Source: Streptomyces canus (GTDB taxonomy: Bacteria; Actinomycetota; Actinomycetes; Streptomycetales; Streptomycetaceae). From it: a stretch of 64,000 nt of DNA. Positions 34,036 through 43,277 of the stretch are shown here, one piece after another. The stretch covers positions 9,300,001 to 9,364,000 of the forward strand of contig NZ_CP107989.1 in the NCBI RefSeq assembly GCF_041435015.1, given 5' to 3'. Numbering within the stretch: position 1 is the first letter of the stretch; the number at the start of each line of letters is the position of its first letter. The notes below the pieces were generated by a model, which was not told where the DNA came from, made no database searches, and saw only the letters and a list, made by a program, of their open reading frames with translations. Position numbers and translations under genes: made by a program.

Positions 34036-35096
34036 CCAGCGACGCAGCCCCGGAGCCCCGCGACATCGCCGTCGTGGCCTTCGCCCAGTCCGACACCCTG
34101 CGCTCCACCGCCGAAGTCTCCGAGGTGGAGATGCTCATGCCGGTCCTGCACGACGTCATCGCGCAGACCGGTCTGAAGACCGCAGACATCGGCTTCACCT
34201 GCTCCGGTTCCTGTGACTACCTCGCGGGGCGGGCCTTCTCCTTCACCCTGGCCCTCGACGGCGTGGGCGCCTGGCCGCCCATCTCCGAGTCGCACGTCGA
34301 GATGGACGGGGCCTGGGCCCTGTACGAGGCGTGGACGAAGCTGCTGTCCGGGGACGCCGACACCGCCCTGGTGTACGCGTACGGCAAGTCCTCACCCGGA
34401 TCCCTGCGCGACGTGCTCACCCGGCAGCTGGACCCGTACTACGTCGCCCCCCTGTGGCCCGACTCCGTCGCCCTCGCCGCCCTCCAGGCCCAGGCGCTGA
34501 TCGACGCGGGCGCCACGGACGAACCCGAGCTGGCGGCCATCGGCGCCCGGAGCCGCGCGACCGACAACCCGCGCGCACAGCTCAAAGGCCCTGTACCGCA
34601 GGGCGATTACCTCGTACGACCACTCCGCACCGGAGACTGCCCGCCCGTCGGAGACGGGGCTGCCGCCGTGGTCCTCGCGGCGGGGGAGCGGGCCAGGGAG
34701 CTGTGCGAGCGCCCCGCCTGGATCCGCGGGATCGACCACCGCATCGAGGCGCACTCGCTCGGCGTCCGTGACCTCACCGACTCTCCCTCCACCCGCCTGG
34801 CGGCCGAGCGGGCCGGGGCCTTCGAACGGCCCGTGGACACCGCCGAGTTGCACGCGTCGTTCACCTCGCAGGAAGTCGTCCTGCGCAAGGCGCTGCGGCT
34901 CGGTGACGAAGTCGCCGTCAATCCGTCCGGCGGTGCCCTCGCCGCCAACCCGATGATGGCCGCCGGGCTCGCCCGTATCGGCGAGGCCGCCGCCCGGATC
35001 CACCGGGGCGAGTCCGACCGGGCCCTCGCCCACGCCACCTCCGGGCCCTGTCTCCAGCAGAACCTGGTCGCCGTACTCGAAGGGGATCCGCGATGA
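34032..35096 (+). CDS. thiolase-fold protein (Ltp4-like), catalytic Cys absent
   Basis: A 354-residue thiolase-superfamily protein. Where thiolases read CaSGsaAl, this one has VEMDGAWALYEA (about residues 88-99), so the nucleophilic Cys is replaced, apparently by Glu. The C-terminal VNPSGGALAANPM keeps the thiolase Gly loop. GTG 34032 overlaps the DUF35 stop (GTGA). Homologues such as Ltp2 work with DUF35 proteins as retro-aldolases rather than thiolases. Place and length match Rv3522 (Ltp4). The reaction is inferred. Confidence 0.87.
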   Translation: MTSDAAPEPRDIAVVAFAQSDTLRSTAEVSEVEMLMPVLHDVIAQTGLKTADIGFTCSGSCDYLAGRAFSFTLALDGVGAWPPISESHVEMDGAWALYEAWTKLLSGDADTALVYAYGKSSPGSLRDVLTRQLDPYYVAPLWPDSVALAALQAQALIDAGATDEPELAAIGARSRATDNPRAQLKGPVPQGDYLVRPLRTGDCPPVGDGAAAVVLAAGERARELCERPAWIRGIDHRIEAHSLGVRDLTDSPSTRLAAERAGAFERPVDTAELHASFTSQEVVLRKALRLGDEVAVNPSGGALAANPMMAAGLARIGEAAARIHRGESDRALAHATSGPCLQQNLVAVLEGDPR

Positions 35097-36259
35097 GCAA
35101 GGAGCCCGTGGCCGTCGTAGGGATCGGCCAGACCAAGCATGTCGCGGCCCGCCGGGACGTGTCGATCGCCGGGCTCGTCCGCGAGGCGGCCGTGCGGGCG
35201 CTCGACGACGCCGAGTTGACCTGGGCCGACATCGACGCCGTGGTGATCGGCAAGGCGCCCGACTTCTTCGAGGGCGTCATGATGCCGGAGCTGTACCTGG
35301 CCGACGCGCTCGGCGCGGTGGGCAAGCCGATGCTGCGGGTGCACACGGCGGGCAGCGTCGGCGGCTCCACGGCGCTGGTCGCCGCGAACCTGGTGGCGGC
35401 CCGGGTGCACTCCACCGTCCTCACCCTCGCCTTCGAGAAACAGTCCGAGTCCAACGCCATGTGGGGCCTGTCCCTGCCGATCCCCTTCCAGCAACCCCTG
35501 CTGGCCGGAGCCGGCGGCTTCTTCGCACCGCACGTGCGCGCCTACATGCGGCGCACCGGCGCGCCCGACACGGTCGGGTCGCTGGTGGCGTACAAGGACC
35601 GACGTAACGCGCTCAAGAACCCGTACGCGCATCTGCACGAGCACGACATCACCCTGGAGAAGGTCCAGGCCTCGCCCATGCTCTGGGACCCGATCCGCTA
35701 CTCCGAGACCTGCCCCTCCTCGGACGGCGCCTGCGCGATGGTGCTCACCGACCGGGCGGGCGCCGCGCGGGCGCCCCGGCCGCCGGCCTGGATGCTGGGC
35801 GGTGCCATGCGCAGCGAGCCGACGCTCTTCGCGGGCAAGGACGCCGTGTCGCCCCAGGCGGGCAAGGACTGCGCGGCCGACGTGTACCGGCAGGCCGGGA
35901 TCGCCGACCCGCGCCGGGACATCGACGCCGTCGAGATGTACGTGCCGTTCTCCTGGTACGAGCCCATGTGGCTGGAGAACCTCGGCTTCGCCGACGAGGG
36001 CGAGGGGTGGAAGCTCACCGAGGCCGGCGTCACCGAACTGGACGGGGATCTGCCCGTCAACATGTCGGGCGGCGTGCTGTCCACCAATCCGATCGGCGCC
36101 TCCGGCATGATCCGCTTCGCCGAGGCCGCCCTCCAGGCCCGCGGACAGGCCGGGGAACACCAGGTGGAGGGCGCCCGCAGGGTCCTGGGGCACGCCTATG
36201 GCGGCGGATCCCAGTTCTTCTCCATGTGGCTCGTGGGGTCTGAGCCCCCTGACGCGTGA
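35093..36259 (+). CDS. thiolase-fold lipid-transfer protein (Ltp3-like), catalytic Cys absent
   Basis: A 388-residue SCP-x/Ltp-type protein that starts ATGA on the stop of the preceding gene. The active-site loop reads RVHTAGSVGGSTALVAAN, with Ser where thiolases carry Cys. The C-terminal VNMSGGVLSTNPIGASGMIRFAEA and GHAYGGGSQFFSMWL are typical of the Ltp group. With the Ltp4-like and DUF35 proteins it forms a translationally coupled trio, so a hetero-oligomeric complex that cleaves a C-C bond in a branched acyl-CoA is likely, by analogy to mycobacterial sterol catabolism. Confidence 0.88.
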   Translation: MSKEPVAVVGIGQTKHVAARRDVSIAGLVREAAVRALDDAELTWADIDAVVIGKAPDFFEGVMMPELYLADALGAVGKPMLRVHTAGSVGGSTALVAANLVAARVHSTVLTLAFEKQSESNAMWGLSLPIPFQQPLLAGAGGFFAPHVRAYMRRTGAPDTVGSLVAYKDRRNALKNPYAHLHEHDITLEKVQASPMLWDPIRYSETCPSSDGACAMVLTDRAGAARAPRPPAWMLGGAMRSEPTLFAGKDAVSPQAGKDCAADVYRQAGIADPRRDIDAVEMYVPFSWYEPMWLENLGFADEGEGWKLTEAGVTELDGDLPVNMSGGVLSTNPIGASGMIRFAEAALQARGQAGEHQVEGARRVLGHAYGGGSQFFSMWLVGSEPPDA

Positions 36260-36354
36260 ATTGCCTCCTGAAAGGTCCCCCTCACGTGGCCTGTCGGCGG
36301 TCGGGGTCGATCGCTAGGCTGGCCGCGGACGACGCAATCGGGAGGAGCACGGAC

Positions 36355-36597
36355 GTGGCCGAGACCACCATCCAGCAGCAGCCGCTCATGGGCTGGGAGA
36401 AGCCGGAGCTGGACCTGAGCAACGCCGACTGGCACTCGAGCAGCCGCGGTCGGGGGGATGTCCAGATCGCCTTCGTCGAGGGGTTCATCGCGATGCGCAA
36501 CAGCGGCCGCCCGGAGAGCCCTTCCCTGATCTTCACCCCCGCGGAATGGGGGGCGTTCGTGTCAGGGGCACGGGAAGGAGAGTTCGACCTCACCTGA
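36355..36597 (+). CDS. DUF397 small protein
   Basis: An 80-residue DUF397 protein: WHSSSRGRGDVQIAFVEGFIAMRNSG, then LIFTPAEWGAFVSGAREGEF. GTG 36355 is the start, with GGAGGA (36341-36346) eight bases upstream. DUF397 proteins usually sit next to an XRE/WhiJ-type regulator and modulate it in development or antibiotic control; here no such regulator is adjacent, so this is a solitary copy. The molecular role is not known. Confidence 0.88.
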   Translation: MAETTIQQQPLMGWEKPELDLSNADWHSSSRGRGDVQIAFVEGFIAMRNSGRPESPSLIFTPAEWGAFVSGAREGEFDLT

Positions 36598-36661
36598 GGG
36601 TGAGCGAAAAGGGGCCCTGGCCCACGTGTTAATGGATGCGGCGGAACCTATCATTAGCCGT

Positions 36662-37321
36662 ATGCAGGACACGATCGACAGGGACGCCCGTCTCACCCTG
36701 GACCTGGCCCTCACCATCCGGCACGACGGACACGGCGGCGTCGCCGACGACCTGGCCGACCCCGTGGGTCTCACCGCCTGGGTCCGGGACCATGCCGAGA
36801 CGCTGCCGGACGCCTCGCACTTCGTCGCCGACGAGGGGACCCTCGCGGCGGTCCGTGACCTGCGGGCCGCCGTCCGAGCCCTCTTCGCCCGCGCCGTGCG
36901 TCCCGGCGAGCCCAGCCCCGCCGACGCGGCACGCCTGCTGCCCGTGCCCGAAGCCGTCGCCCGCCTCAACGCGGCCGCCGCCCGCACCCCGACCGTCCCG
37001 GTGCTGCACTGGACCGACGACGCCGAACCCGTCGTACACCGGCAGCCGGTGCCGCGGGGGACCGACCTCACGGCCGTACTCGCGCAGGCCGCGATCGCCT
37101 TTCTCGCCGGAGCGGACCGGCACCGGCTGCGCGCCTGCCATGCCCCGCGCTGCGTCCGCTACTTCCTGAAGGATCATCCGCGGCAGGAGTGGTGCAAGTC
37201 CTCCTGCGGCAACCGGGCGCGGGTGGCACGGCATCATGAGCGCCACCGGGGGCAGGGGAGGGGCCGTGACGTCGAAGGCGGGCAGACGGCGGTTCAGGAA
37301 GCGGGGAAAGCGGCGGGGTGA
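36662..37321 (+). CDS. CGNR zinc-finger / ABATE-domain protein
   Basis: A 219-residue probable regulator. The N-terminal ABATE region (about 1-150) is followed by the CGNR finger: CHAPRCVRYFL starting at about Cys159 and WCKSSCGNRARV with CGNR at 182-185. The four Cys residues would bind zinc and the finger probably contacts DNA. The tail is basic. A frameshifted relative is at 7148-7734. Targets are unknown. Confidence 0.85.
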   Translation: MQDTIDRDARLTLDLALTIRHDGHGGVADDLADPVGLTAWVRDHAETLPDASHFVADEGTLAAVRDLRAAVRALFARAVRPGEPSPADAARLLPVPEAVARLNAAAARTPTVPVLHWTDDAEPVVHRQPVPRGTDLTAVLAQAAIAFLAGADRHRLRACHAPRCVRYFLKDHPRQEWCKSSCGNRARVARHHERHRGQGRGRDVEGGQTAVQEAGKAAG

Positions 37322-37526
37322 GCGGTTCCGTTCGGCCGCAGCCGCCGGCGTCGGGGGGCTGATCCACGTTCTCGCCGTGCTGTACGAACATGTCTTCCAG
37401 CCATGACCCGAGTGGGTCGACACGGGCCCGTACCGCACCACGCAGGCGTACGCTGAGGTGCCTGTAGGTGGTCACGGTGTGCGCCCGCTCCCCGCGCGGG
37501 TGTGCCGCCGTGACGGGGGGTGCGCC

Positions 37527-40409
37527 ATGGTGCAGCGCAGTGTGCGGAGCAGAAGGACTCTCCTGGAGCGGGAGAGTGAACTTGCCGCCGTCGACGAGGC
37601 GTTGGCAGAGCTCACCGGGCTGCGCACGGACGGTGCCGAAGCGCGCGGGCGCTCCCGCGGCGCTGTGCTCGCCGTCGCCGGCCGGGCCGGCATCGGCAAG
37701 ACGACCCTGCTCACCGAGGTCCGTCGCCGTGCCGCCGCCCGGGGCTGCACGGTGCTGGCCGCCCGCGGCGGCGACCAGGAGCAGCGGGTCGCCTTCCATG
37801 TCGCCCGGCAGCTGCTGCAGCCGCAGTTCGCCGGCGCGGGCGAAGCCGATCTCCGTGCCCAGCTGGGGAGTTGGTTCGACATCGTCGGCCCCGCACTCGG
37901 CCTGTGCGCTCCGACCGACGGGGCGCCGCCCGACCCGCAGGGCCTGCGGGACGGACTCGACTGGGTGCTCACCCATCTCGCCGTCCTGCGCTCCCCGATG
38001 GTGCTGGTGCTCGACGACGCCCACTGGGCCGACCCCGAATCGCTGGGCTGGCTGGCCGCGTTCGCACCCCGTGCCGAGGAACTCCCGCTGCTGGTGGTCG
38101 TCGCCTACCGGCCCGACGAACTCCCCGACCACGCCGAGTCGTTCAGGGCACTGCCCGGCCGGGCCGGCGGACGCCCGCTCGACCTGGAACCGCTGAGCGC
38201 CGTCGCCGTCGCCCGTCTCGTACGGGAGACGCTCGGTGCGCACGCCGACGACGCGTTCTGCCGGGAATGCTGGGCCGTCACCGCGGGCAACCCCTTCGAG
38301 ACGGTCGAGCTGACCGCCAAGGTGCACGACCGCGGCGTCACCCCGACCGAGGACGCGGCGCACCTCCTGCGTGATCTCGCGGCCGCGGTCAAGGGCAGCG
38401 GGCTGGTCGCCCGCCTCGAACGCCTCGGCACCTCGACCGTCCGCTTCGCCTGGGCCTGCGCGGTCCTCGGCACCGAGATCCATCCCCACCTCGCCGCCGC
38501 CGTCGCCGGACTCGGCCACGAAGAGGCCGCCGACGCGGCCGACGCCCTGCGCGGCGCCCGCATCCTCACCGGCGGCGAATCCCTGGAGTTCGTCCACCCA
38601 CTCATCGCCACCGCCGTCTACCGGGCCATCCCGGCCGGGTTCCGCGTCGCGCTGCACGGCCAGGCCGCCTGGTGCGTGGTCGACGACGGACGGGGCCCTG
38701 CCGCCGCCGCCCGCCACCTCCTGGAGACGCATCCCGACGGCGACCCCTGGGTCGTCCAGCAACTGCGCGCCGCCGCGGCCGAGACCCTGCGCTCCGGCGC
38801 TCCCGACGCGGCCCGCAGCTATCTCGCCCGCGCCCTGCGCGAAGCTCCGCCTTCCGAGGACCGGGCCGCCGTCCTGTACGAACTGGGCAGTGCCTCCCTG
38901 CTCACCGAACCGGCCACCACGGTCAACCACCTGCGCGCCGCCCTCGAGGAGCCCATCGCCGACTCCGCTCTGCGCCACCGCATCGTCTACCGGCTCTCCC
39001 AGGTCCTCGCCCACAGCGACCGCCTCGCCGAGGCCTCCGACACCCTCGCCCGCGAGATCAGGGTCACCGGCGACGCCCGCGTCAAGCTGCGCATGGTGGC
39101 CGAACAGTTCATGTGGGACGCCTTCCGCGCCGACGAACCCGACCACCCCTCCCGCTCCCGCCGCATGGCGCGGCTCGCCGACCGTCTCACCGGCCGCGAC
39201 CTCACCGAGCGGTACATCATCGGCCTGCGCACCTGGGACGCCGTCCTGCGCGGCGAACCCGCCCACATCGCCCTCCACCACGCCGAGCGCGCCCTCGTCG
39301 GCGGCCTCGGCTGGGCCGATCCCGACCGCGGCTTCGAGGTGCCCGTCCTGGTCGCCCTCGCCTTCACCTACGCCGACCGCCCGGGCCGCACGGAGGAGCT
39401 CTTCGCCGCCGGGATCGCCGACTTCGAACGGCAGGGCTGGCGCGGCGCCCACCTCTCCTTCGCCTACACCCTGCTCGCCTACGTCCGTTTCCGCCGCGGA
39501 CGCCTGGCCGAGGCCGAGGACTTCGTCCGCGCGGGACTGCGCCTCGCCGAGCGCGTCGGGCCGGGCACCCCGGCCCAGTGGTACGCCGTGGGCATCCTCA
39601 TCGAGGTCCTGCTCGCCCGTGGCCGGGTCCACGAGGCCGCGCAGACCGCCGAGGACCACTCCTTCGGCCCCCCTTTCCCGGCCGTGGTGGTCTTCCCCGA
39701 CGCCCAGACCGTGTACGGCGAGCTGCTGCTGGCGCGCGGCCTCACCAAGGACGCGGCCGCCGAGCTGGCAGCCGCCGGCCGCCGCCTGGAACCGCGCGGC
39801 ATGCGCAACCCCGCGTGGTGCCCCTGGCAGCTCCACCTGGCCCGCGCCGAGAGCCACGACGCCCCGGAGCGGGCGGTCACGACGGCCCTCGAAGCGGTGG
39901 CACGAGCCCGCCAGTTCGGGACCCCTTCGGCGGTGGGCCAGGCACTCCGGCTGGCTGCCGAGGTCTCACCGGACTCGGCCCGAGTGAAGCTCCTGGAGGA
40001 GTCGGTCGCCCACCTGGAACGTTCTCCGGCCGCGTACGAGCTCGCCTGCGCGCTGGTGGCGCTGGGCACGGAACTCCGTCGCACGGGTCGTGCCCGGGAG
40101 GCGGCGGAACACCTCTACCGGGGTCTCGACACAGCCGTCCAGTGCGGCGCCGACGGTCTGATCGAGACCGCCCGCGACGAACTGACCGCCGCGGGCCTCC
40201 GTCCCCGCCGGCTGCACAGCACGGAGACGGACACGCTCACGGCGCGCGAACGTACGGTGGCGAACCTGGCGGCGCAGGGACACACCGAGGAGGAGATCGC
40301 GAAGGAGCTGAACGCCGATGAGCAGACGACGACACGGTTGCTGTCGGCCGTATGTCGCAAGCTGGGAACGGACAGTGCAGGCCTGCGAACGGTGAGTGGT
40401 CCCCCGTAG
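37527..40409 (+). CDS. LAL-type ATPase/LuxR transcriptional regulator
   Basis: A 960-residue large ATP-binding LuxR regulator (MalT-like). Walker A is AGRAGIGKTT (51-60), Walker B is MVLVLDDAHWAD (about 155-166), the centre is a long helical repeat region, and the extreme C-terminus is a LuxR helix-turn-helix (LTARERTVANLAAQGHTEEE then NADEQTTTRLLSAVCRKLG). GGGGGG lies seven bases before ATG 37527. LALs are often pathway activators, but no biosynthetic cluster is adjacent here. The HTH is less canonical than in most LALs (TTTRLL instead of TVxxHL). Confidence 0.9.
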   Translation: MVQRSVRSRRTLLERESELAAVDEALAELTGLRTDGAEARGRSRGAVLAVAGRAGIGKTTLLTEVRRRAAARGCTVLAARGGDQEQRVAFHVARQLLQPQFAGAGEADLRAQLGSWFDIVGPALGLCAPTDGAPPDPQGLRDGLDWVLTHLAVLRSPMVLVLDDAHWADPESLGWLAAFAPRAEELPLLVVVAYRPDELPDHAESFRALPGRAGGRPLDLEPLSAVAVARLVRETLGAHADDAFCRECWAVTAGNPFETVELTAKVHDRGVTPTEDAAHLLRDLAAAVKGSGLVARLERLGTSTVRFAWACAVLGTEIHPHLAAAVAGLGHEEAADAADALRGARILTGGESLEFVHPLIATAVYRAIPAGFRVALHGQAAWCVVDDGRGPAAAARHLLETHPDGDPWVVQQLRAAAAETLRSGAPDAARSYLARALREAPPSEDRAAVLYELGSASLLTEPATTVNHLRAALEEPIADSALRHRIVYRLSQVLAHSDRLAEASDTLAREIRVTGDARVKLRMVAEQFMWDAFRADEPDHPSRSRRMARLADRLTGRDLTERYIIGLRTWDAVLRGEPAHIALHHAERALVGGLGWADPDRGFEVPVLVALAFTYADRPGRTEELFAAGIADFERQGWRGAHLSFAYTLLAYVRFRRGRLAEAEDFVRAGLRLAERVGPGTPAQWYAVGILIEVLLARGRVHEAAQTAEDHSFGPPFPAVVVFPDAQTVYGELLLARGLTKDAAAELAAAGRRLEPRGMRNPAWCPWQLHLARAESHDAPERAVTTALEAVARARQFGTPSAVGQALRLAAEVSPDSARVKLLEESVAHLERSPAAYELACALVALGTELRRTGRAREAAEHLYRGLDTAVQCGADGLIETARDELTAAGLRPRRLHSTETDTLTARERTVANLAAQGHTEEEIAKELNADEQTTTRLLSAVCRKLGTDSAGLRTVSGPP

Positions 40410-40484
40410 GGGCGCGGAATCGCGCGGCAGGTCCCCACCCACCTGCACCCGCACGACCACGTGACTGCCCATTACCATTGGCGC

Positions 40485-40982
40485 ATGTCGTTTCTCCGCC
40501 GCCGTAGTGCCACCCCCGCCGGTCCAGACTTCGATGTCCTGGCCATGGACCCGGGCGACTGGCCCGGCAACCTCGGCGCGGGGCTCCTGCCCGCCCCCGA
40601 CGGCACCTGTCAGGGCGTTTTCCTGCGCTACGACCTCTTCGGCGGCCGCGGCCCCGCGATGATCATCGGTAACCTCCCCGAGGGCTCCCCGGCCCGCGAG
40701 GTCCCCGACGGGCAGGTCCCCTTCGAGGTGGCGCAGCTGCTGATCGCGCTGGAGAACGACGAGGAGGTGACCGTCACCGACACCGAGGAGATGCCGGTGA
40801 TGCAGGGCGACAACCTCCTGATCGTGCGCCGCCTCAAGCTCTCCGAGAGCCGCATCTCCTGCGTCCAGTTCGATCGCAGCGACAACGTCCTGGTGACCAT
40901 CGCCGCCTGGGACCGACCGATCACGGACGACCTGTACGCCCTCCTCAAGCCCTTGCCGGCGGAGCTCTTCCAGCAGGCCTGA
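40485..40982 (+). CDS. conserved hypothetical protein
   Basis: A 165-residue soluble, acidic protein starting MSFLRRRSATPAG. No domain is recognised. It has no signal peptide, no membrane segment and a single Cys pair too far apart for a metal site. Coding is supported by Streptomyces-like codon use and by a hairpin just after the stop. It converges with the secreted amidase gene. Confidence 0.7.
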   Translation: MSFLRRRSATPAGPDFDVLAMDPGDWPGNLGAGLLPAPDGTCQGVFLRYDLFGGRGPAMIIGNLPEGSPAREVPDGQVPFEVAQLLIALENDEEVTVTDTEEMPVMQGDNLLIVRRLKLSESRISCVQFDRSDNVLVTIAAWDRPITDDLYALLKPLPAELFQQA

Positions 40983-40998
40983 ACGTGTGGTGAGCGTC

Positions 40999-41045
40999 CG
41001 GCGGGTGGCGGCCCCACCCCGGAGGAGTGGAGCTTCCACCCGCCG
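40999..41045. terminator. hairpin between converging genes
   Basis: CGGCGGGTGG (40999-41008) pairs perfectly with CCACCCGCCG (41036-41045); the 27-base loop is long. It lies between the stops at 40982 and 41054 and could terminate both. Confidence 0.5.
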
Positions 41046-41053
41046 AACGCCCC

Positions 41054-43012
41054 CTACCGGCGCCGGCCCGAGGGCTTCACCTCGACGTCCGCCGCCCGCA
41101 CGAACTCCACCCGGTGGCCGTACTGGATCTCGTAGTACAGGTCCTGGCCGACCACGACCTTGTGCGAGTCCGTCGTGAAGGTGACCGCGTAGTAGTACTC
41201 GCCGGGCACCTTGTCACCGATCACGTACGTCTGGCCCTTGAGCAGCTTGTACGGCAGCGGCGACACCGCCTGTGCGGGGACCCCCGTCGGATAGGCGGAG
41301 GCCTCGGGGTAGGCGCGGCCGTACACCGGGACGCTGTCGAGGCCCTCCTTGGGGGTGACGACGAGACCGGCGGTACTCACCGCGGTCGGGTTGCTCCTGG
41401 GGTTCTTGAACCACGCCTTCTGGCCCAGGTACCAGATCGCCGTCCAGTCACCGTCCCGGTCCGCGACTGCATACTGCTGGCCGGTGGAGACCCGCGACGA
41501 GAGGTCGTTCACGTCGGTCGTCGGAGCCCGGCCGCCCATACCGATGTCCGTGATGAGAGCGGAGTTCTCGTCGGGGGACGAGTGGAGCCGTACCTCGCTC
41601 GAACCGTGGGACGCGCAGGGCTCGCCCTTGGCGACGCAGCCCGTGTACTGCGGCTGGTTGGTCGCGTAGTCGGGCCGGATCGTCACCAGGCCGCCCCGCT
41701 TGGCGGAGGTCGCCTTGAACGGGTGGCCCAGCAGCTCGAAGTAGTGCCGCCAGTCCCAGTACGGGCCGGGGTCGGTGTGCATGCCCGAGACGGTGGAGGT
41801 CGTCGGGCCCGGCACGTTGTCATGGCCGAGGATGTGCTGCCGGTCCAGCGGGATGCCGTACTTCGCGGAGAGGTACTTCACCAGCCGCGCCGAGGACCGG
41901 TACATCGCCTCCGTGTACCAGGCGTCCGGATTCGCCAGGAAGCCCTCGTGCTCCAGACCGATCGACTTCGCGTTGATGTACCAGTTGCCCGCGTGCCAGG
42001 CCACGTCCTTCGCCTTCACATGCTGGGCGATGTGACCGTCGGTCGAGCGCAGGGTGTAGTTCCACGACACATAGGTGGGGTCCTGCACCAGGTTGAGGAC
42101 ACCCTCCCAGGCGCCCTCCGTGTCGTGGATGACGATGTATTTGATGCTCTGCGAGGCCGGACGGTTCCCCAGGTCGTGGTTGCCGTAGTCGTTGTCCCCG
42201 AACTCCTCGTAAGGTGCCGGGATCCACTCGCAGGACACGCTCTTCGGGCACTCGGTGTTGCCGCTGCCGAGCGTGCGCAGCCCCGTCCGGGCGAGCTGCG
42301 CGGTGTCGGGGGCGAGCGTCGGCTGCGCGGTCAGTGCGATCCGCTGACCGGCGTCCGTGGTGCGCTCCTCGCCGGTGCGCAGCACGTCGAAGACGTCGTT
42401 CGCGTACGCTGCCGCCGTCGCGCTGTCGTCCGCGCCGGAGAAGCGGGCCACCGCGCCGTACCAGTCCGCCGGGTCCTGGCTCAGCGGCTCGCCCAGGTCC
42501 TTCTGTGCGGCGGCCAGCAACGCGGCACCGCCGGCGATGTTCGCCGCGGGGTCGGCGCGCAGGTCCCCGGCGCTCAGACCGCTCAGCTCGGCCGCCTTCG
42601 GCAAGGTCTCCAGCCGGGCCGGGAGCTCGGTGGGCGTCGGCACCTTCGTCTCCGGGAGCAGCGCCGGGCGGGCGCTGTCGCCACGGGCGTCCTCCGTGCC
42701 CTCGCTGTGGTGCGGTCCCGAGGCGAGTGCGGTGCGGGCGTCGGTCAGGTGCATCGGGCCGTAGCCACCGGTCACACTCGGCGCTCCGGCGTGGCCGTCC
42801 CAGCGGGACTGGAGATAGGAGACGCCGAGGAGGACGCTCTGCGGGACGTGGTACTCGGCGGCCGCCGAGGCGAAGGCCTGCTGGAGGCCGGCCGAGGAGT
42901 CTTCGGCCTGCGACGGGGCCGCGCCGAGCAGGGGCAGCAGCAGGGCGGTGCCGGCCAGCGTGCCGATCACCCTCCGGGTGGCTCTGTTGGGGTCGGTCGT
43001 GGATCCTCGCAA
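41054..43012 (-). CDS. secreted N-acetylmuramoyl-L-alanine amidase
   Basis: A 652-residue exported peptidoglycan hydrolase. Signal peptide 1-36 (GTLAGTALLLPLLGAAPSQA). Residues about 40-215 resemble a transglycosylase-like helical domain (SVLLGVSYLQSRWD, YGAVARFSG). Residues about 285-450 form the Amidase_2/PGRP domain, with zinc ligands in YIVIHDTEG, ILGHDNVPG and HTDPGPYWDW. The C-terminus (about 460-652) looks like two SH3-like wall-binding parts. It cuts the bond between MurNAc and L-Ala in wall remodelling. The length exceeds simple Amidase_2 enzymes because of the extra N-terminal domain. Confidence 0.92.
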   Translation of the reverse strand: MRGSTTDPNRATRRVIGTLAGTALLLPLLGAAPSQAEDSSAGLQQAFASAAAEYHVPQSVLLGVSYLQSRWDGHAGAPSVTGGYGPMHLTDARTALASGPHHSEGTEDARGDSARPALLPETKVPTPTELPARLETLPKAAELSGLSAGDLRADPAANIAGGAALLAAAQKDLGEPLSQDPADWYGAVARFSGADDSATAAAYANDVFDVLRTGEERTTDAGQRIALTAQPTLAPDTAQLARTGLRTLGSGNTECPKSVSCEWIPAPYEEFGDNDYGNHDLGNRPASQSIKYIVIHDTEGAWEGVLNLVQDPTYVSWNYTLRSTDGHIAQHVKAKDVAWHAGNWYINAKSIGLEHEGFLANPDAWYTEAMYRSSARLVKYLSAKYGIPLDRQHILGHDNVPGPTTSTVSGMHTDPGPYWDWRHYFELLGHPFKATSAKRGGLVTIRPDYATNQPQYTGCVAKGEPCASHGSSEVRLHSSPDENSALITDIGMGGRAPTTDVNDLSSRVSTGQQYAVADRDGDWTAIWYLGQKAWFKNPRSNPTAVSTAGLVVTPKEGLDSVPVYGRAYPEASAYPTGVPAQAVSPLPYKLLKGQTYVIGDKVPGEYYYAVTFTTDSHKVVVGQDLYYEIQYGHRVEFVRAADVEVKPSGRRR

Positions 43013-43222
43013 TGCAGCCTCCTGGGACGGTCGGGCGCGATGAGCCGTGCGGGGCCGGGCGTGCGTCAGTGGTACCGGCTTGCCGACGATCCGTCAATCA
43101 TGCCCAGGGGCAGACGATTTCCCATGTCAATGAGGGGTGCCGGGAGTTTCGTGGCTGATGCATCCAGGCCTGCGGGGCGTCAGTGGCGTACACCAATGTC
43201 CCCTGGCGAGGAGCCGCACATA

Positions 43223-43271
43223 CGAAGGTCCGCGGTGCGCCCAAGTCTTCGGGGCGCACCGCGGACCTTCG
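43223..43271. terminator. perfect 20-bp terminator hairpin
   Basis: Bases 43223-43242 (CGAAGGTCCGCGGTGCGCCC) pair exactly with 43252-43271 across a nine-base loop, seven bases beyond the stop of the minus-strand phosphotransferase gene. It is the strongest hairpin in the window. Confidence 0.85.
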
Positions 43272-43277
43272 TCCCCG

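Noticed and set aside
37068..39857. 929-residue minus-strand open frame opposite the LAL regulator
   Set aside because: Shadow of the plus-strand regulator, which has Walker A/B motifs and a LuxR HTH; the minus frame shows no domain.
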